42,112 nt of DNA, taken from an uncultured Pseudomonadota bacterium. Lineage in GTDB: Bacteria > Pseudomonadota > Gammaproteobacteria > Steroidobacterales > Steroidobacteraceae. Every line of letters begins with the position of its first letter. Within the stretch, counting starts at the first letter, position 1. Shown here piece by piece: positions 7,292 to 17,133 of the stretch. The notes under the pieces were generated by a model. It was given only the letters and a program-made list of their open reading frames with translations, was not told the origin of the DNA and ran no database searches. Where the stretch lies: positions 1 through 42,112 of the forward strand of contig CAIVTJ010000121.1 of NCBI GenBank assembly GCA_903908825.1, read 5' to 3'. A program made the position numbers and the translations under genes.

Positions 7292-10144
7292 TTATTTCAG
7301 CGTCAGGTCGATGCGCAGGTGCTGTGCATCGACGCCGGCCGGCGACGCGTTGATAACGAACAGGCGCGCCGGCTCCAGGCCGGTGTTCTGCAGCAGCGCA
7401 TCTAAGATCGCTGTTGCGCGCGCGCGTCCCAGTTCTTGCAGATCAAGGTCCGTCACCTGCCAGCGCGCCAGCAGTTGCGCTTCCAGTTCCGCCGCCGCCT
7501 CGGCGGGCGGTGCGGGCGCTTTGGCACCGGCTTCGGCGTGCCAGACGCTGAGTAACTGCTGATAGCGGTCAGGGCCTGCACTGGCCGCCGCAGCTTGTAG
7601 TTGCGCAGCGAGCCGGCGCTGTAGCAGGGCGGGCCGGTCGAACTCGGCTGACCAAGCCGCCGGAACTTCCAGTTCGAGTGCCGGTCGCTCTTTGAGCGCC
7701 GTGGCCAGTGTTGCCAAGCGTTTGTGATCAGCCTCATCCAGAGTCGCCAGACCCGGCTCAAACACGATCTGATTGACCTCGGCATCGTTGCCGCCGAATA
7801 GATTGCCGATGAAGGAGAACGGCGAGGTCACCACCTTGACCAGCAGGTTTACAAACGCCTTCCAGATGATCGGGCCGACGCGAAACTGCGGGTCATCCAA
7901 GGTGCCGGTGATCGGCAGGTCGATATCGATGACGCCGTTGCGGTCTTTGAGCAGCGCAATGGCCAGACGCACCGGCAGTGTGGTGGCTTCGGGGCTGCTG
8001 ACTTTGTCGCCCAACTCGAGTTGGTTGATGACCACATGGTGACCTGCCTTGAGCTTGCGGTTATCGATCTTGTAGGACAGATCGACGTTGAGTTTGCCCT
8101 TGCGGATCTGATAGCCCGCGAAATAGCCCGAGTAAGGCGTCACCGTAGTCAGTTCCATATTGCTGAACTTCAGCGCCATGTCTGAATAAGCGGTGGCCGA
8201 CAGCAGGTTGATCTCGCCGCTGATCAGCGCCGGCGCATAGCGATCGACGGCGCCGCGTAGATCCACCTTGGCGCGTGTGCCCGCAGCGCTGGACAGGCCC
8301 ACGATGTTGCCCTTGAGTTCGCCGATACCGATGGCGAAGTTGGGCTTGATCCAAAGGTCCTCGAAGTTGGCCGAGCCATTTTCGATACGCACCTGACCTA
8401 TCGTGATATCCATCGGCGGCGCGGCAGGTGCTGCAGCAGGCGTGGGCTGCGGCACTGAGCTATCGGGGGAGTCGGTAGTGGCGATAGGCGCAGCACCCGG
8501 ATTGAGTATGTGCGTCAGGTTGAGCGTGCGATCGCCACCGACGATGACGCGCGCATAAGGTGTTTGCGCCACGATCTCGCGGATGTGCAGGTGCTGCGGA
8601 TTGCTGCGGTAGTCCACGCCGAGGGCTTGCAGGCGTTGCCATTTGACGAAGTCCTGACGCAGCTCGTTATCGATGCTGCGCAAGTCCCGTACATCAACAC
8701 TGCCGCTGGCATCCAGCAGCGACTTCGCGCTGTGCTGCACCTGCAGTTGCGCGCTGAGCCGGCCACTCAATAGCGACATAGCCGTCTGCTGCTGCAAATA
8801 CGGCTGCGCCGCGCGCAGGTCGATATCTGCGAGCTTCAGTAGCCCTTTGAAGTTCAGGCTGTCCGGATGCAGTTGCCCGTCCAGTTGTAAGTGGCCGGAG
8901 TCACCGACCTGCAGGCCGAGTTTGACCGGCAGCGCGGGCTTGAGATCATTGCTCAGTCCGGTGATGCCCAGCGACACATCAGCCAGCTGTAGCTGGCCAT
9001 TGGGCTTCAGCGTCTGATCGAGTAACTCGACACGCAGTCCAGCGACCGCCAACTCCTGCAACGCATAGCGCCAGTCCCCGCCGGTGCCCGGCGTTGGTGT
9101 GGTCGGCGCTGGTGTGGTCGACGCAGCCGGTGCAGGCGGCGCACCTGCCAGATCAAGCAGGTTTAAATGCCCGTCAGGCAGCAGCGTGGCGTTTATAGCG
9201 CCGCCCTGCAGCGCCACCCGTTCGATGCTCAGCTTGCGTGTGGTGATGTCCGCTTTCACACCAGCGACAGTGATGCTGTCGAGTTGCACGCTGTCCTGGG
9301 CTGCATCGCGCGCCCGCAGACCCAGTTGCGTGATGGCCAGTTGCGCAATACCGGCCTGCAGTTGCAGCGGACCGTCGCCGCTGACCAGACGATAGTCGCC
9401 GTTGAGCGTGATGTTGCCGGACGACAGCACCAGCGGCAGTTGCTCGCCCAAGTAGCTTGCCAGCGTGGCGACCTGCAAACCCTCAATGCGAAACTCACCG
9501 TTGGAGCGGAACGGATCCAACTGCAGCTTGCCGCTCCAATCGAGTAGTTCACCGGCATCCGAGCGCGCCACGAAGTGATAGCCGTTGCCGGTTTCATCCA
9601 GCGTGCTGAAATGCGTCAGCTCAAACCGGATGGGTTTGAGCTCCAGTGCGAAAGGCTTGGGCCGGTCCAGTTCCTGCAGTCCGATCTGGCCGGCGTTGAG
9701 TGCCAGCCTATCGACAGCCAGGCGTAGCGGCGTGTCGTCACCGCTGTCCGGGCCGGCAAGCCGTGCCAGATCGGCCAGATTGAGCTGCCCGTCTTTGCCG
9801 ATGATCGCCTGCACGGCGAGGCCATCGATTTGCAGTGAACGCAGGTGCGGGCCGCGCATCCACAGGCTGGCCCCTAAACGCGCGCTGACCTGCAGCTGCT
9901 GCCAGCTGATGAGCGGTTTGCCGTTGGCATCGGGCAGGCTTACGCCCTTGATCGTCAATTGGAGCCGGTAAGGGTTGAAGGTGATCTCGCCGACGGTCAG
10001 CGGCCGTTGCAGCCGCTCTTGCACCAGGCCTGTGGCCAGCGAGCGCACCAGCGGTGGCGCTGCCCAGAAACCCAAGGCCGTCCACAGCGCACCCAGCGCG
10101 GCAACGATGATCAGCAGTTTGACGGCCAGTGTCCGGATGCGCAT
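7292..10144 (-). CDS. DUF748 / AsmA-like repeat protein
   Basis: 950 aa, N-terminal TM, repeated AsmA-like beta segments, conserved MELTTVTPYSGYFAGYQIRKGKLNVDLSYKIDNRKL segment, C-terminal OmpA-like IVFEPGLATLDEADHKRL segment. Confidence 0.85.
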   Translation of the reverse strand: MRIRTLAVKLLIIVAALGALWTALGFWAAPPLVRSLATGLVQERLQRPLTVGEITFNPYRLQLTIKGVSLPDANGKPLISWQQLQVSARLGASLWMRGPHLRSLQIDGLAVQAIIGKDGQLNLADLARLAGPDSGDDTPLRLAVDRLALNAGQIGLQELDRPKPFALELKPIRFELTHFSTLDETGNGYHFVARSDAGELLDWSGKLQLDPFRSNGEFRIEGLQVATLASYLGEQLPLVLSSGNITLNGDYRLVSGDGPLQLQAGIAQLAITQLGLRARDAAQDSVQLDSITVAGVKADITTRKLSIERVALQGGAINATLLPDGHLNLLDLAGAPPAPAASTTPAPTTPTPGTGGDWRYALQELAVAGLRVELLDQTLKPNGQLQLADVSLGITGLSNDLKPALPVKLGLQVGDSGHLQLDGQLHPDSLNFKGLLKLADIDLRAAQPYLQQQTAMSLLSGRLSAQLQVQHSAKSLLDASGSVDVRDLRSIDNELRQDFVKWQRLQALGVDYRSNPQHLHIREIVAQTPYARVIVGGDRTLNLTHILNPGAAPIATTDSPDSSVPQPTPAAAPAAPPMDITIGQVRIENGSANFEDLWIKPNFAIGIGELKGNIVGLSSAAGTRAKVDLRGAVDRYAPALISGEINLLSATAYSDMALKFSNMELTTVTPYSGYFAGYQIRKGKLNVDLSYKIDNRKLKAGHHVVINQLELGDKVSSPEATTLPVRLAIALLKDRNGVIDIDLPITGTLDDPQFRVGPIIWKAFVNLLVKVVTSPFSFIGNLFGGNDAEVNQIVFEPGLATLDEADHKRLATLATALKERPALELEVPAAWSAEFDRPALLQRRLAAQLQAAAASAGPDRYQQLLSVWHAEAGAKAPAPPAEAAAELEAQLLARWQVTDLDLQELGRARATAILDALLQNTGLEPARLFVINASPAGVDAQHLRIDLTLK

Positions 10145-10275
10145 GGATGCCCCCTTTTGCGGCTGATAGTACCCGCAGCCGGCACGTAGAAGTACTGCCC
10201 CATGCGCTCACCTGCCGGCCGCAGCGGGGGCTAGAATCGACCGTACGGGTCACCTATCACACGGAGTCTGTTGCC

Positions 10276-10590
10276 ATGACCAAGCCCACTGTCGATGCGC
10301 TGATGGACGACGTTCGTCAGGCGCTGGCCGAGGTCGAGCAGATGCTCAAGGCCGGGGCCGATCAAGCCGGTGAACAACTGGCGGACCGCGTCGATGACAC
10401 GCGCGTGCGGGCTGAGCGCACGCTGCACGATGCGCACGAGCGGCTCAGCTCGCTGCAGGACGAGCTGAGCTCACGGGCACGCCGGTCGGTGCGCGACGCC
10501 GATCGCTACGTGCACGACAACCCATGGCAGGCCATCGGTATCGCCGCCGGTCTGGCCTTCGTTGTGGGCCTGCTGGTCAGCCGGCGCTGA
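10276..10590 (+). CDS. DUF883 / ElaB-YqjD-like membrane protein
   Basis: Coiled-coil N-terminus and DRYVHDNPWQAIGIAAGLAFVVGLLVSRR C-terminal TM typical of the family. Confidence 0.88.
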   Translation: MTKPTVDALMDDVRQALAEVEQMLKAGADQAGEQLADRVDDTRVRAERTLHDAHERLSSLQDELSSRARRSVRDADRYVHDNPWQAIGIAAGLAFVVGLLVSRR

Positions 10591-10592
10591 CC

Positions 10593-11003
10593 GTGTCTGG
10601 CACCAGCGACCCGCGTGATCGCCCGCAAGGTCTGCTTGAAGCCTTGCGTTCGCTATTGGCCAGCGTGCTGCAGTTGCTGCATACCCGCGTTGAGCTGTTC
10701 ACCCTCGAGGTTCAAGAACAGGTGCAGCGTCTGCTGTGGTTGTTCGTGTGGACCATCGTGGCGTTGTTCTGTGGCAGCCTGACCGTGTTGATGCTGTGCA
10801 TAACGGTGTTGATTGCCTGCTGGGACAGTCATCGTCTGTTAGCAGCAGGTTGTTTAACAGGCGGCCTGCTGGTGTTGTTGCTGGCTGCGCTGCTGGCTTT
10901 GCGGGCGCAATGGCGGGCCAGCCCGCGCTGGCTGGACGCAAGCCTCGATGAGCTGCAGCGGGATGCTGACGTCCTGCGTGACCGCTCAACACGGAGTCCG
11001 TGA
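10593..11003 (+). CDS. Phage holin family / YqjE-like inner-membrane protein
   Basis: Two TM helices after LLASVLQLLHTRVELFTLEVQEQVQRLL; GTG start 2 nt after the DUF883 gene. Confidence 0.8.
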   Translation: MSGTSDPRDRPQGLLEALRSLLASVLQLLHTRVELFTLEVQEQVQRLLWLFVWTIVALFCGSLTVLMLCITVLIACWDSHRLLAAGCLTGGLLVLLLAALLALRAQWRASPRWLDASLDELQRDADVLRDRSTRSP

Positions 11004-11299
11004 TGAATGCGCGGCAGCAGGCTTTAGCGCAACGTCGCCAGTTGCTGCAGCTGCGCAGCAGTCTGTTGCGCCAGGATCTGCTGCTGCAGTGCCAGCAGTT
11101 GTCCCAGCGCACCCGGCCCGCGACGCTGGCCATCGACTGGCTCCAGGGCTTGTTACGCCGGCCTATGCTGGCCACGGCAGCCGGCGCTTTGCTGCTGACG
11201 CTGCGGCCGCTACGGGCCTTTAAATGGGCCTCGCGCGGGGCGCTGGCCGTGTCGCTGTTGCGGCAGGTGCTGGCCGTTGTTACGGCTGTGCGTCGCTAG
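11003..11299 (+). CDS. YqjK-like small protein
   Basis: Third gene of a DUF883/YqjE/YqjK arrangement; [20 protein letters not shown]-terminus and hydrophobic C-terminus; TGATG-type overlap with the previous stop. Confidence 0.65.
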   Translation: MNARQQALAQRRQLLQLRSSLLRQDLLLQCQQLSQRTRPATLAIDWLQGLLRRPMLATAAGALLLTLRPLRAFKWASRGALAVSLLRQVLAVVTAVRR

Positions 11300-11625
11300 C
11301 CGCCCGAGCGTTTGGCGTCGTAGCCCAGCTTGATCATCTCGGCTACCAGCTTGTCGCGGTGGTCACCCTGTATCTCGATCACAGTGCCGTTGACGGCGCC
11401 GCCCGCGCCGCAGGTTTTTTTAAGCTTGGTGGCCAGCTCTTCCAAGGCCGCGGCCGCCAGCGGCAATCCGGTGATGACGGTTACGCCCTTACCGCCGCGG
11501 CCGGCCACCTCGCGGCCGACGCGCACTTTGGGCGGCCCTTTGCCGGCCTGCGGCGCCGGCGTGACCGGCTTGGGTGCGTGTTGCATCACCACGCCGCGAT
11601 AAGTGAACTTAGCCTTCATATACAC
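11296..11625 (-). CDS. Translation initiation factor Sui1/YciH family protein
   Basis: [22 protein letters not shown]...[42 protein letters not shown] matches the SUI1 domain. Confidence 0.93.
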   Translation of the reverse strand: MYMKAKFTYRGVVMQHAPKPVTPAPQAGKGPPKVRVGREVAGRGGKGVTVITGLPLAAAALEELATKLKKTCGAGGAVNGTVIEIQGDHRDKLVAEMIKLGYDAKRSGG

Positions 11626-11653
11626 TACGCAAAATAAGAATCAGGGGTCGCTA

Positions 11654-13285
11654 ATGTCCACGATGCCGGGCCTGCTAGACAAGACACGTACCGTCGCCGC
11701 ACCAGGATTTAACCGCTGGCTCATCCCGCCGGCGGCCTTGGCCATCCACCTGTGCATCGGCATGGCCTATGGCTTCAGCGTGTTCTGGCTACCCTTGTCG
11801 CGCGCTGTCGGCATCACCGCACCTGTAGCCTGTGCCGCCGATGCCTCCTTGTGGACTTCGCTGACCACCAGCAGCTGCGACTGGTCTGTGGCGCTGCTGG
11901 GCTGGACCTATACGCTGTTCTTTGTGCTGCTGGGCTCCTCCGCGGCGCTGTTCGGCCACTGGCTCGAGACGGCCGGGCCGCGCAAAGCCGGTGTGGTGTC
12001 GGCGCTGTGCTGGTCGGGCGGTTTGGCGCTGGCGGCGCTGGGCGTGCAGCAGCATCAGTTGTGGCTGGTCTGGCTGGGCGCGGGCGTCATCGGTGGCATC
12101 GGCTTGGGACTGGGCTACATCTCGCCGGTGTCCACGCTCATCAAATGGTTTCCGGATCGTCGCGGCATGGCCACCGGTATGGCGATCATGGGTTTTGGCG
12201 GGGGCGCCATGCTCGGCGCGCCGATGGCCGACCTGCTGATGAAACACTTTGCCGGCCCCACGCAAGTGGGCGTGTGGCAGACCTTCCTGGTGATGGCGGC
12301 GGTCTATGCCGTGTCGATGTTGCTAGGCGCCTTCGGTTACCGCGTGCCGCCTACCGGTTGGAAACCGCAAGGCTGGACGCCGCCGGTCGCCGGCGCACAG
12401 GCCATGGTCACCACCCGGCATCTGCATGTCGACCGGGTGTGGTCCACGCCGCAGTTCTGGTTGCTGTGGGGTGTGCTGTGCCTGAACGTCAGCGCCGGCA
12501 TCGGTGTGGTGGGTATGGCCTCGCCCATGTTGCAGGAGGTGTTCGGTGGACGCTTGCTGGGTAAGGCGTTGCCGCTGGCCGATTTGATTCCAGCCGATCG
12601 TGCGCAGGTGGCCACCATCGCTGCGGCGTTTGCGGGTCTGCTATCGCTGTTCAACATCCTGGGCCGTATCTTCTGGGCCTCTTTTTCCGATGTCATCGGC
12701 CGCAAGGCCACGTACTTCGTGTTCTTCCTGCTGGGCATCGCGCTTTATGCGGCAGCGCCTTCTGCGGGCGGCGCGGGTCAGGTGGCGCTGTTCGTCGCCT
12801 TGTTCTGCGTCATTCTCACCATGTACGGCGGCGGCTTTGCCACCATCCCGGCTTATCTGGCTGATTTGTTCGGCACGCAGCATGTGGGTGCCATCCATGG
12901 CCGTCTGCTGACGGCGTGGTCCGTGGCCGGCATCCTCGGACCGGTGGTGGTCAACTACATCCGTGAGTTCCAGTTGGCCCACGGTGTGCCGGCCAGTCAG
13001 GCCTACAACACGACCTTGTACATTCTCGCCGGCTTTCTGCTGCTGGGCAGTCTGTGCAACCTGCTGGTGCGTCCGGTGGCCGCAGAACGTTTCATGAGCG
13101 ATGAAGAGCTGGCGCGTGAACGGGCGCTGGCCCATGAAGTGGCCAGTCGTGAACAACTGCAGGCCGGTGAGCAGCAGCGCATCACGCCTGTGGCGCTGGT
13201 GGTGCTGGCCTGGGTGGCCGTCGGCGTGCCCATGGCGTGGGGCATCTGGACGACGGTCATCAAGGCGCTGCCGCTGTTCAGATAA
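11654..13285 (+). CDS. OFA-family MFS transporter (oxalate/formate antiporter-like)
   Basis: About 12 TM helices; GIGLGLGYISPVSTLIKWFPDRRGMATGMAIMGFGGGAM and NILGRIFWASFSDVIGRK motifs; start at MSTMPGLL. Confidence 0.9.
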   Translation: MSTMPGLLDKTRTVAAPGFNRWLIPPAALAIHLCIGMAYGFSVFWLPLSRAVGITAPVACAADASLWTSLTTSSCDWSVALLGWTYTLFFVLLGSSAALFGHWLETAGPRKAGVVSALCWSGGLALAALGVQQHQLWLVWLGAGVIGGIGLGLGYISPVSTLIKWFPDRRGMATGMAIMGFGGGAMLGAPMADLLMKHFAGPTQVGVWQTFLVMAAVYAVSMLLGAFGYRVPPTGWKPQGWTPPVAGAQAMVTTRHLHVDRVWSTPQFWLLWGVLCLNVSAGIGVVGMASPMLQEVFGGRLLGKALPLADLIPADRAQVATIAAAFAGLLSLFNILGRIFWASFSDVIGRKATYFVFFLLGIALYAAAPSAGGAGQVALFVALFCVILTMYGGGFATIPAYLADLFGTQHVGAIHGRLLTAWSVAGILGPVVVNYIREFQLAHGVPASQAYNTTLYILAGFLLLGSLCNLLVRPVAAERFMSDEELARERALAHEVASREQLQAGEQQRITPVALVVLAWVAVGVPMAWGIWTTVIKALPLFR

Positions 13286-14636
13286 GCCGGTCGATCTTCT
13301 TGTGCCGCCACACCAGGCGGTAGTAAGTCGATTGCGCGATCAGCATGGTGATGAAAGTGGCGGGGTAACCCCACCACACGCCTTCGAGGCCGATCCGGTG
13401 GCTGAGCAGCCAAGCCACCGGCACCTCGACAAAGGCGATGGCGCTGATGGCGATCAGCGTGGGCACCATCACCGTGCCGCTCGAGCGCATGACCGCCGAC
13501 ACCACCGACGCGCAGCCCCACAGCAGCGTGCTCCACAACACGATGTGCAGCATGCGCTGCGCCAGTTCGGTCACTTGAGCGTCATGTGTGAACAGGCCGA
13601 TGATCGAACGTGAGAACACATAGCACAGCAGCAGCAGCGAGCCGGTCACGGCAAAGTTGAGCAGGATGCCGGTACGGGTGATCGGGCCCAGGCGCTCCGG
13701 GTGGCCGGCACCAATGGCCTGTGCGCCCAATATGGATGCGGCAATGGCGATAGACATCGCCGGGAACTGCACATAGCCCAGCACCTGATTGCCCATGCCA
13801 TAGGCAGCTGTGGCCGGCGAACCGAAGCCATTGACCAGCGACAGCAGCGCGATCTCGGCCAGCGACAAGACCACCATCTGCAGCGCCGTGGGTATGCCGA
13901 TACGCAGCACCGCCAGCAAAATCTTGCGCTCGATGCGCAAGTGCGCAAACAGCGCGGCGTTGGGTGCCAAGGGGTGGTCTTTACGCCGCAGGAACCAGGC
14001 CAGCCAGATCAAGGTGACAATAAATGAGGTCACCGAGGCATAGGCGGCGCTGGTCACGCCCAGTCGCGGCAGACCGAGCCAACCTTGGATCAAGGCTGGG
14101 GTGACGATCAAGCCCACACAGGTCGACACTAACAGCGCCTTGAGTGGCGTGACCATGTCACTGACACCGCGCAATATCGAGGTTGCGATCATGAACAAGA
14201 AGAAGCCCGGCATCGTCAGCAGCATGATGCGCGAATAGGCCGTCGCATCGGCCAGGATGTCGGCCGGTGTGGCCAGTGCGCGCAGCAGCGCCGGCGCAAA
14301 CAGTCCGCCCAGCGCTGCGATGACCAGCCCGCCGAAAAAGCCCACGGTCAGCGTGGTGCCGGCCACAGCGCGCACGCGTTCGTGGTTTTTAGCACCCCAG
14401 GCTTGGCCGATCAGCACCGACGAGCCGGTGCCCAAGCCCAGCACGAAAGACAGCAGAAACAGCATCAGCGGGAAGAACGCAGAGGCTGCGGCCAATGCGC
14501 CGACCCCCACCATTTTGCCGACGAAGATGTTGTTGATGGTCCCGGACAGCGCCTGCAGGATGTTGGACAACATCATCGGACCCAGAAACAACAGGAAGGT
14601 TTTCCAGACGGGGCGTTGGGTGTTCAAAGCGGGCAC
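13278..14636 (-). CDS. MATE family efflux transporter
   Basis: Two MatE repeats: FLLFLGPMMLSNILQALSGTINNIFVG and GIPTALQMVVLSLAEIALLSLVNGFG; 12 predicted TM segments. Confidence 0.93.
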   Translation of the reverse strand: MPALNTQRPVWKTFLLFLGPMMLSNILQALSGTINNIFVGKMVGVGALAAASAFFPLMLFLLSFVLGLGTGSSVLIGQAWGAKNHERVRAVAGTTLTVGFFGGLVIAALGGLFAPALLRALATPADILADATAYSRIMLLTMPGFFLFMIATSILRGVSDMVTPLKALLVSTCVGLIVTPALIQGWLGLPRLGVTSAAYASVTSFIVTLIWLAWFLRRKDHPLAPNAALFAHLRIERKILLAVLRIGIPTALQMVVLSLAEIALLSLVNGFGSPATAAYGMGNQVLGYVQFPAMSIAIAASILGAQAIGAGHPERLGPITRTGILLNFAVTGSLLLLCYVFSRSIIGLFTHDAQVTELAQRMLHIVLWSTLLWGCASVVSAVMRSSGTVMVPTLIAISAIAFVEVPVAWLLSHRIGLEGVWWGYPATFITMLIAQSTYYRLVWRHKKIDRLI

Positions 14637-14766
14637 CAGGTGGCGGGCAAACCGCGATCAAAACACAACTGCCGGCGACACGGTATGATTGCTGTCCCGC
14701 CGCAGGGCGTTACAGCAGACTTTATGTCTTTACGCCCGCGTCCAGCCGGCAGCAGGAACACCGCTC

Positions 14767-16095
14767 ATGCATGACATGGCCGTGATCCTGGCGCTCATTT
14801 TGCTCAATGGCTTGTTTGCTTCAGCCGAGTTGGCGCTGGTCTCGGCGCGCCGGCCCCGCCTGCAGGCGCTTGCCGATCGCGGCCATCGCGGCGCGCGGGC
14901 GGCCATCGGGCTGCTCAATGACCCCACACGTTTGTTGTCTGCCTCGCAGACCGGCATCACGCTGGTCGGCATCCTCACCGGTGTTTACAGCGGCGCGGCC
15001 TTTTCCCCGGATCTCACGCGCTATTTAAGCGGCTTTGAGCTGATGGCGCCTTATGCCGAGGAAATCGCCTACGGCGCCATCGTGGTCATCATGACCTATG
15101 TGTCGCTGGTGCTGGGTGAGTTAGTCCCCAAGCGTCTGGCCATGGCCCATGCCGACAGCTGGTCGATGCTGGTGGCTTTACCTATGCATTGGTTGGCCAA
15201 CGCCGGCGCACCCTTGGTGTGGTTGCTGCAGCGCTCCACCGAGGGTCTGTTGAAGCTGGTGCCCATGGTCAACGCCTCGCAGGCAGCGGTCACCGACGAC
15301 GATGTACGCGCTCTGGCAGCCGAGGGCATGCACAAGGGCGCGATCCACCGCCATGAGATGGAGATGATCGATTCGGTGCTCAGCCTGGCCGACCGCTCCA
15401 TCGATTCGATCATGGTGCCGCGTGGCGACATTCTGTGGCTGGATGTCGCCGAGCCGGTGGCCGCGTTGTGGGATGAGGCCCGCCGCAGTGGCCATGCGCG
15501 CTTTTTGCTGTGCCGTGGCGAACTCGAGCAACTCATCGGTGTGATCTCGCTGGCCAATCTGGGTGAGGCGCTGCGCCGCGGACACTTGGACCCCGATGCC
15601 GATGTGCAAGCGCCGCTGCATGTGCCTGAGAGCATTTCAGTGCTCAAACTACTCGAAACCTTCCGTCGTTCCAGCGTGCATCTGGCGGTGGTCACCAGCG
15701 AATATGGCGGCATCGAAGGCTTGGTCACGCCAGCCGACATTCTCAAAGCCATCGCCGGTGAATTGCCCGAGATGGGCAGTCGCGATGCCGCCGCTGCGCT
15801 ACAGCGCGAGGACGGCAGCTGGTTGATCGATGGTCATCTGCCGGTCTATGAGGCTGAGCGTGCACTGGGCCGCAAAGATCTGGCGCGGGGTGACAACTAC
15901 CACACCATGGCCGGCTTCGTGCTGTGGCACTTGGGTCGCTTGCCCATGCAGGGCGAGAAGATGGCTTGGCGTGATCTGTCCATCGAAGTGGTCGACATGG
16001 ACGGGCTGGTCATCGACAAGCTGCTTATTGCGCGCCGTGATACGCAGACGCTGCGCACCGGCCAACGGGACGCCAAGCTCGAACGCGAAGCCTGA
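14767..16095 (+). CDS. CNNM/CorC-type hemolysin family protein (DUF21-CBS-CorC_HlyC)
   Basis: ILALILLNGLFASAELALVSARRPRL DUF21 domain, CBS pair (SIDSIMVPRGDILWLD, ILKAIAGELPE), C-terminal CorC/HlyC domain. Confidence 0.92.
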   Translation: MHDMAVILALILLNGLFASAELALVSARRPRLQALADRGHRGARAAIGLLNDPTRLLSASQTGITLVGILTGVYSGAAFSPDLTRYLSGFELMAPYAEEIAYGAIVVIMTYVSLVLGELVPKRLAMAHADSWSMLVALPMHWLANAGAPLVWLLQRSTEGLLKLVPMVNASQAAVTDDDVRALAAEGMHKGAIHRHEMEMIDSVLSLADRSIDSIMVPRGDILWLDVAEPVAALWDEARRSGHARFLLCRGELEQLIGVISLANLGEALRRGHLDPDADVQAPLHVPESISVLKLLETFRRSSVHLAVVTSEYGGIEGLVTPADILKAIAGELPEMGSRDAAAALQREDGSWLIDGHLPVYEAERALGRKDLARGDNYHTMAGFVLWHLGRLPMQGEKMAWRDLSIEVVDMDGLVIDKLLIARRDTQTLRTGQRDAKLEREA

Positions 16096-16111
16096 ACCGG
16101 CCCGGTCAGCG

Positions 16112-17125
16112 CTAGCGGCTGGCGCGATCCCAGAACAGCGCATCGAGGCTGATGCGGATGCCCGGATCGGCATGCCAGCCATAGTCGCGCTCCCAGCGCA
16201 CGAACGGTGTCACCTGCCAGTACAGCCAGCGATGTGCAGTAGGCTGCTTGTAAAACACGCTGAGTTCATAGCGTTGCATTTTGTCGGTGCTGTCGCCGCT
16301 GACCAAACCCTCGAAGCCTATGCCGCGTGCCAGATCGCGGCCGCCCAGTACATCGCTATAGCGACCGAAGCGGATGACCTCGCGGGCGCGCGCCACGATG
16401 AAGGCCTGAGTCCATTCGGTGCCGTGGTTGTCACGTTGCCAGTTGCCGTAGCTGGCTGAACGCACGACCCAGTGGTCGAACCAGCGCTCTAAGTTGACGC
16501 CATTGGCCCAACCCACGCCGCGTTTGGTTTCTACATAGGCTTTAGAAAAGGGCTCGAGCCGCCAGCCGGCTAAGTCAAACTTCTTTTGCCAGCGCAGCGA
16601 GGCGAAAGCCACCGGCGGCACATCGGCGCGCACACCCAGATCGAAGTCCACAAAATCCAAGGGGGTCACGCGTACACCGGCACGCAGGCTGTTGAGGCCG
16701 CCGTTTTGCCGGTCAGATGACTCATTGACGTTGTCGCTGGTGATAAACAACTGCAGCTTGCGCTGCAGGTTGGGCATCTGCAGGTGCAGATCGACATCCA
16801 CCTGCGGCGTAGCGCTGGTGCTGCTATCGCCATGACGCAGCACTTCCGTTTGCAAGGTGATGCGAAACGGCGAGCCCGGCGTCTGTAGCGCTGCGTTGGC
16901 GTCATCAGCGTAATAGCTGTCGGTACGCTTGATCAGGGATTCCAGACCCAGATAAAGCTGGTCGTGCCAGTGGTCCAGCACAGAGTCGGTGGCGGCTGCG
17001 TCACGCAGTTGCCGTACGTTGCCGCGCGCCGGCACGATCTCTAGCGGCGCGTCGGCCAGCGCCTGCAGAGGTAGCAAGACCAGCAGGACGCCATAACAGC
17101 AAAACGTGCGTGCCAGATGAGGCAT
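16112..17125 (-). CDS. Uncharacterised secreted, probably outer-membrane beta-barrel protein
   Basis: Signal peptide (MPHLARTFCCYGVLLVLLPLQALA), alternating amphipathic beta pattern, no recognised family; starts 8 nt after the modC stop on the same strand. Confidence 0.65.
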   Translation of the reverse strand: MPHLARTFCCYGVLLVLLPLQALADAPLEIVPARGNVRQLRDAAATDSVLDHWHDQLYLGLESLIKRTDSYYADDANAALQTPGSPFRITLQTEVLRHGDSSTSATPQVDVDLHLQMPNLQRKLQLFITSDNVNESSDRQNGGLNSLRAGVRVTPLDFVDFDLGVRADVPPVAFASLRWQKKFDLAGWRLEPFSKAYVETKRGVGWANGVNLERWFDHWVVRSASYGNWQRDNHGTEWTQAFIVARAREVIRFGRYSDVLGGRDLARGIGFEGLVSGDSTDKMQRYELSVFYKQPTAHRWLYWQVTPFVRWERDYGWHADPGIRISLDALFWDRASR

Positions 17126-17133
17126 ATCAGATC

